Part shown: positions 61,413-64,000 of the stretch, in pieces
Layout of the letters: each line of letters starts with the position of its first letter
How positions within the stretch are numbered: position 1 is the first letter of the stretch
Assembly (NCBI RefSeq): GCF_001547895.1
Contig: NZ_AP014627.1
Span: 2,111,501 to 2,175,500, forward strand
Source: Pseudomonas sp. Os17
GTDB lineage: Bacteria; Pseudomonadota; Gammaproteobacteria; Pseudomonadales; Pseudomonadaceae
DNA: 64,000 nt
Direction of reading: 5' to 3'
Program-made: the position numbers and the translations under genes
Notes under the pieces: model-generated
Told to the model about the DNA's origin: nothing
Database searches by the model: none
The model's input: only the letters and a program-made list of their open reading frames with translations

Positions 61413-62435
61413 GTGTGGGCAAGCCATTTCTGGCGGGGCGCCGGGTTGTGGGCGGCGACAGCGCTGTTGGCCGGTTGTGGGGGCGAGCGCGTGGAGAGTG
61501 TTTCCGGGCCGACCATGGGCAGTACCTATTCGGTGCAGTATGTGCGGCACGCCAATGGCCCGACGGCGTCTCGGGTCAAGAGCGAAGTCGAGGGCATTCT
61601 CGCCGAGGTCGATCGGCAGATGTCCACCTATCGCGCTGACTCGGATATCGAGCGCTTCAACGATTTGCCGGCCAACAGCTGTCAGCCGATGCCCGAGCCG
61701 GTACTGCGGTTGGTGCGTGTGGGGGAGCAGTTGTCTCGTGACAGTGATGGCGCCTTTGATCTGACCGTGGAGCCGCTGCTCAATCTCTGGGGCTTTGGTC
61801 CCCAGGGACGCGAGGAGAAGGTGCCGAGCGCCCCGGCGCTGGCGCAAGTGCGGCAGCGGGTCGGGCATGGCCACCTGCATATCGACGCTTGGCAGTTGTG
61901 CAAGGACGCGGCAGTGGAGGTGGATTTCAACAGCATCGCCGCCGGCTATGCCGTGGATCGTATTGCTGCCCGGCTGGTGCAATTGGGGGTCGACAGTTTC
62001 CTGGCTGAGGCCACCGGCGAACTCAAGGCGGTGGGGCGCAAGCCGGACGGCTCACCTTGGCGCGTCGCCCTGGAAGAGCCCCGGGATGACCGGCAAGTGG
62101 CCCAGCGGGTGTTGGCGCTGGATGGTTATGGTGTATCCACCTCCGGCGACTACCGTAACTACTTCGAGCAGGATGGGCGGCGCTACTCCCACACCTTCGA
62201 CGCGCGAATTGGCAGGCCCATAAACCACAGGCTGGCGTCGGTGACGGTGATTCATCCTTCGGCGCTCATGGCCGATGGTCTGTCGACGCTGTTGCTGATT
62301 CTCGGTCCCGAGGCCGGTTGGGAGTACGCGGAAAAACATCGGATCGCCGCATTTTTTGTGATGCGTGCCGATACAGGCTTCGTCACACGCAGCAACCCGG
62401 CCTTCGATGCGTTGTCGGCGGGGGCAAAACAATAA
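61413..62435 (+). CDS. apbE: FAD:protein FMN transferase ApbE (lipoprotein)
   Basis: A 340-residue flavin transferase that attaches FMN to Thr of proteins such as NqrB/NqrC and RnfG/D. A lipoprotein signal ends in LLAGC (lipobox), so it acts on the outer face of the inner membrane. Motifs: GPTMGSTYSVQYV, the AVEVDFNSIAAGYAVDRIA segment, and SGDYRNYFEQDGRRYSHTFD with the downstream metal-site region RPINHRLASVTV. GTG 61413 has GGGAGAG upstream. No Nqr or Rnf gene is in the window. The sthA gene follows about 200 nt later. Confidence 0.93.
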   Translation: MWASHFWRGAGLWAATALLAGCGGERVESVSGPTMGSTYSVQYVRHANGPTASRVKSEVEGILAEVDRQMSTYRADSDIERFNDLPANSCQPMPEPVLRLVRVGEQLSRDSDGAFDLTVEPLLNLWGFGPQGREEKVPSAPALAQVRQRVGHGHLHIDAWQLCKDAAVEVDFNSIAAGYAVDRIAARLVQLGVDSFLAEATGELKAVGRKPDGSPWRVALEEPRDDRQVAQRVLALDGYGVSTSGDYRNYFEQDGRRYSHTFDARIGRPINHRLASVTVIHPSALMADGLSTLLLILGPEAGWEYAEKHRIAAFFVMRADTGFVTRSNPAFDALSAGAKQ

Positions 62436-62593
62436 ACCGGCACGCTTCACGAACGCTGTAGTGCAGGCAAAAGTAGCCTACGACGCGACCAAGGGTTAAT
62501 GTGCGCGGCGTTGACGCTTCTATAGACTGTGCCCGGGTTCGTAACCGAGCCAAATTGATCCTTCATGCCGCTGGCCGCGGCATGATTTAGCCG

Positions 62594-62614
62594 GAGATGC
62601 CAGAAGGGCATCTC
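62594..62614 (+). other. Stable hairpin in the sthA leader
   Basis: GAGATGCC, loop AGAAG, GGCATCTC, 21 nt before the sthA ATG, and no T tract. It may shape translation or protect mRNA; function unknown. Confidence 0.5.
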
Positions 62615-62635
62615 GGCCTGTTCTGAGGAGTACGC

Positions 62636-64000
62636 ATGGCTGTCTACAACTACGACGTAGTGGTGCTGGGCTCGGGCCCCGCTGGAGAAGGTGCGGCGAT
62701 GAACGCCGCGAAAGCAGGACGCAAAGTGGCGATGGTCGATAGCCGTCGCCAGGTCGGCGGCAACTGCACCCACCTGGGTACCATTCCGTCCAAGGCCCTG
62801 CGTCACTCGGTCCGGCAGATCATGCAGTTCAACACCAACCCGATGTTCCGGGCCATCGGCGAGCCGCGCTGGTTCTCCTTCCCGGACGTGCTCAAGAGCG
62901 CCGAGAAGGTCATCTCCAAGCAAGTGGCTTCGCGCACCGGCTACTACGCTCGCAACCGGGTCGACGTGTTCTTCGGCACTGGCAGCTTCGCCGACGAGCA
63001 GACCGTGGAAGTGGTCTGCGCCAACGGCGTGGTGGAAAAGCTGGTCGCCAAGCACATCATCATCGCCACCGGCTCGCGCCCCTATCGCCCGGCGGACATC
63101 GATTTCAGCCACCCGCGTATCTACGATAGCGACACCATCCTCAGCCTCGGCCATACCCCGCGCAAACTCATCGTCTACGGCGCTGGGGTCATCGGCTGCG
63201 AATACGCCTCGATCTTCAGTGGTCTGGGGGTGCTGGTGGAGCTGGTGGACAACCGTGGCCAGTTGCTGAGCTTCCTGGACTCGGAGATTTCCCAGGCCCT
63301 GAGCTACCACTTCAGCAACAACAACATCACCGTGCGTCACAACGAGGAATACGACCGGGTTGAAGGCGTCGACAACGGGGTGATCCTGCACTTGAAATCC
63401 GGCAAGAAGATCAAGGCCGACGCCTTGCTCTGGTGCAACGGCCGGACCGGCAACACCGACAAGCTGGGCATGGAGAACATCGGGGTCAAGGTCAACAGCC
63501 GCGGCCAGATCGAGGTCGACGAGAACTACCGTACCTGCGTACCGAACATCTACGGTGCCGGTGACGTGATCGGCTGGCCAAGCCTGGCCAGTGCCGCCCA
63601 TGACCAGGGTCGCTCCGCCGCCGGCAGCATTGTCGACAATGGCAGCTGGCGCTTCGTCAACGACGTGCCGACCGGGATCTACACCATTCCGGAGATCAGC
63701 TCGATCGGCAAGAACGAGCAGGAACTGACCCAGGCCAAGGTGCCCTATGAAGTGGGCAAGGCGTTCTTCAAGGGCATGGCCCGCGCGCAGATCGCCGGCG
63801 AGCCGCAAGGCATGCTGAAGATTCTGTTCCACCGGGAAACCCTGGAAGTCCTCGGCGTGCACTGCTTCGGCTACCAGGCTTCGGAGATCGTCCACATCGG
63901 CCAGGCGATCATGAGTCAGCCGGGTGAGCACAACACCCTGAAGTACTTCGTCAACACCACCTTCAACTACCCGACCATGGCCGAAGCCTATCGGGTAGCG
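62636..64000 (+). CDS. sthA: Soluble pyridine nucleotide transhydrogenase SthA, 3' end cut
   Basis: A cytoplasmic FAD enzyme that moves hydride between NADPH and NAD. 455 codons are in the window; about nine residues plus the stop are missing. FAD motif [20 protein letters not shown], then [15 protein letters not shown]: the lipoamide-dehydrogenase C-x4-C pair is C-x4-T here, the SthA trait. The NAD(P) motif [19 protein letters not shown] and [18 protein letters not shown] follow. ATG 62636 has TGAGGAG 6 nt upstream. Confidence 0.97.
   Translation, partial: MAVYNYDVVVLGSGPAGEGAAMNAAKAGRKVAMVDSRRQVGGNCTHLGTIPSKALRHSVRQIMQFNTNPMFRAIGEPRWFSFPDVLKSAEKVISKQVASRTGYYARNRVDVFFGTGSFADEQTVEVVCANGVVEKLVAKHIIIATGSRPYRPADIDFSHPRIYDSDTILSLGHTPRKLIVYGAGVIGCEYASIFSGLGVLVELVDNRGQLLSFLDSEISQALSYHFSNNNITVRHNEEYDRVEGVDNGVILHLKSGKKIKADALLWCNGRTGNTDKLGMENIGVKVNSRGQIEVDENYRTCVPNIYGAGDVIGWPSLASAAHDQGRSAAGSIVDNGSWRFVNDVPTGIYTIPEISSIGKNEQELTQAKVPYEVGKAFFKGMARAQIAGEPQGMLKILFHRETLEVLGVHCFGYQASEIVHIGQAIMSQPGEHNTLKYFVNTTFNYPTMAEAYRVA

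Overview
The window is GC-rich chromosomal DNA from a Pseudomonas, most likely of the P. fluorescens/P. protegens/P. chlororaphis group. The reasons are the recR-apt-anr-hemN-cco gene order, two complete tandem cbb3 oxidase operons, the lexA-sulA/psrA pair, the fadBA-topA neighbourhood, and Pseudomonas-type REP elements (GTAGGAGC...). The species assignment and comparisons with P. aeruginosa gene order are from memory, not a search. I see no rRNA, tRNA, CRISPR array, prophage or insertion sequence. Most of the window is core genome.

Region 1 (1-5.1 kb): 3' part of recR, an acyl-CoA dehydrogenase, apt, the oxygen sensor anr, an unknown coiled-coil protein and hemN with an Anr box. Region 2 (5.2-18.6 kb): respiratory cbb3 cluster. 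ccoGHIS plus a TauE/SafE-like membrane protein handle copper delivery and assembly, then come ccoNOQP1 and ccoNOQP2, all on the minus strand. A VapBC-like toxin-antitoxin pair sits between ccoG and ccoP1, and its toxin appears to have lost two catalytic acids. The Anr box of operon 2 lies inside the divergent hydrolase gene. Region 3 (18.7-29.8 kb): alpha/beta hydrolase, aerotaxis receptor aer, CPBP protease, acnA, rlmM, tusA, a MATE exporter, pdxB and a small unknown protein. Region 4 (30-37 kb): MsbA-like ABC exporter, slt, uup, a universal stress protein and a small membrane protein.

Region 5 (37-47.8 kb): fadBA, a DUF1653 protein, topA, a conserved unknown, then an accessory-looking module of two tandem paralogous two-TM proteins (DUF3137-like) followed by lemA. 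An exact 16-nt leader sequence is repeated before each paralog and marks a tandem duplication. This is the best candidate here for a poorly described system. Region 6 (47.5-64 kb): sulA-lexA with a double SOS box, psrA with a double PsrA operator over its own promoter, nagZ, a SWIM/SNF2 helicase, a CsiV-like protein, mfd, a long GAPDH, an MFS transporter, apbE and sthA (cut by the window end).

Regulatory themes visible in the DNA: Anr (oxygen) at hemN and ccoN2, PsrA (fatty acids) at psrA and fadB, and LexA (SOS) at lexA-sulA. Three convergent gene pairs overlap at their stop codons (CTAG/CTAA).
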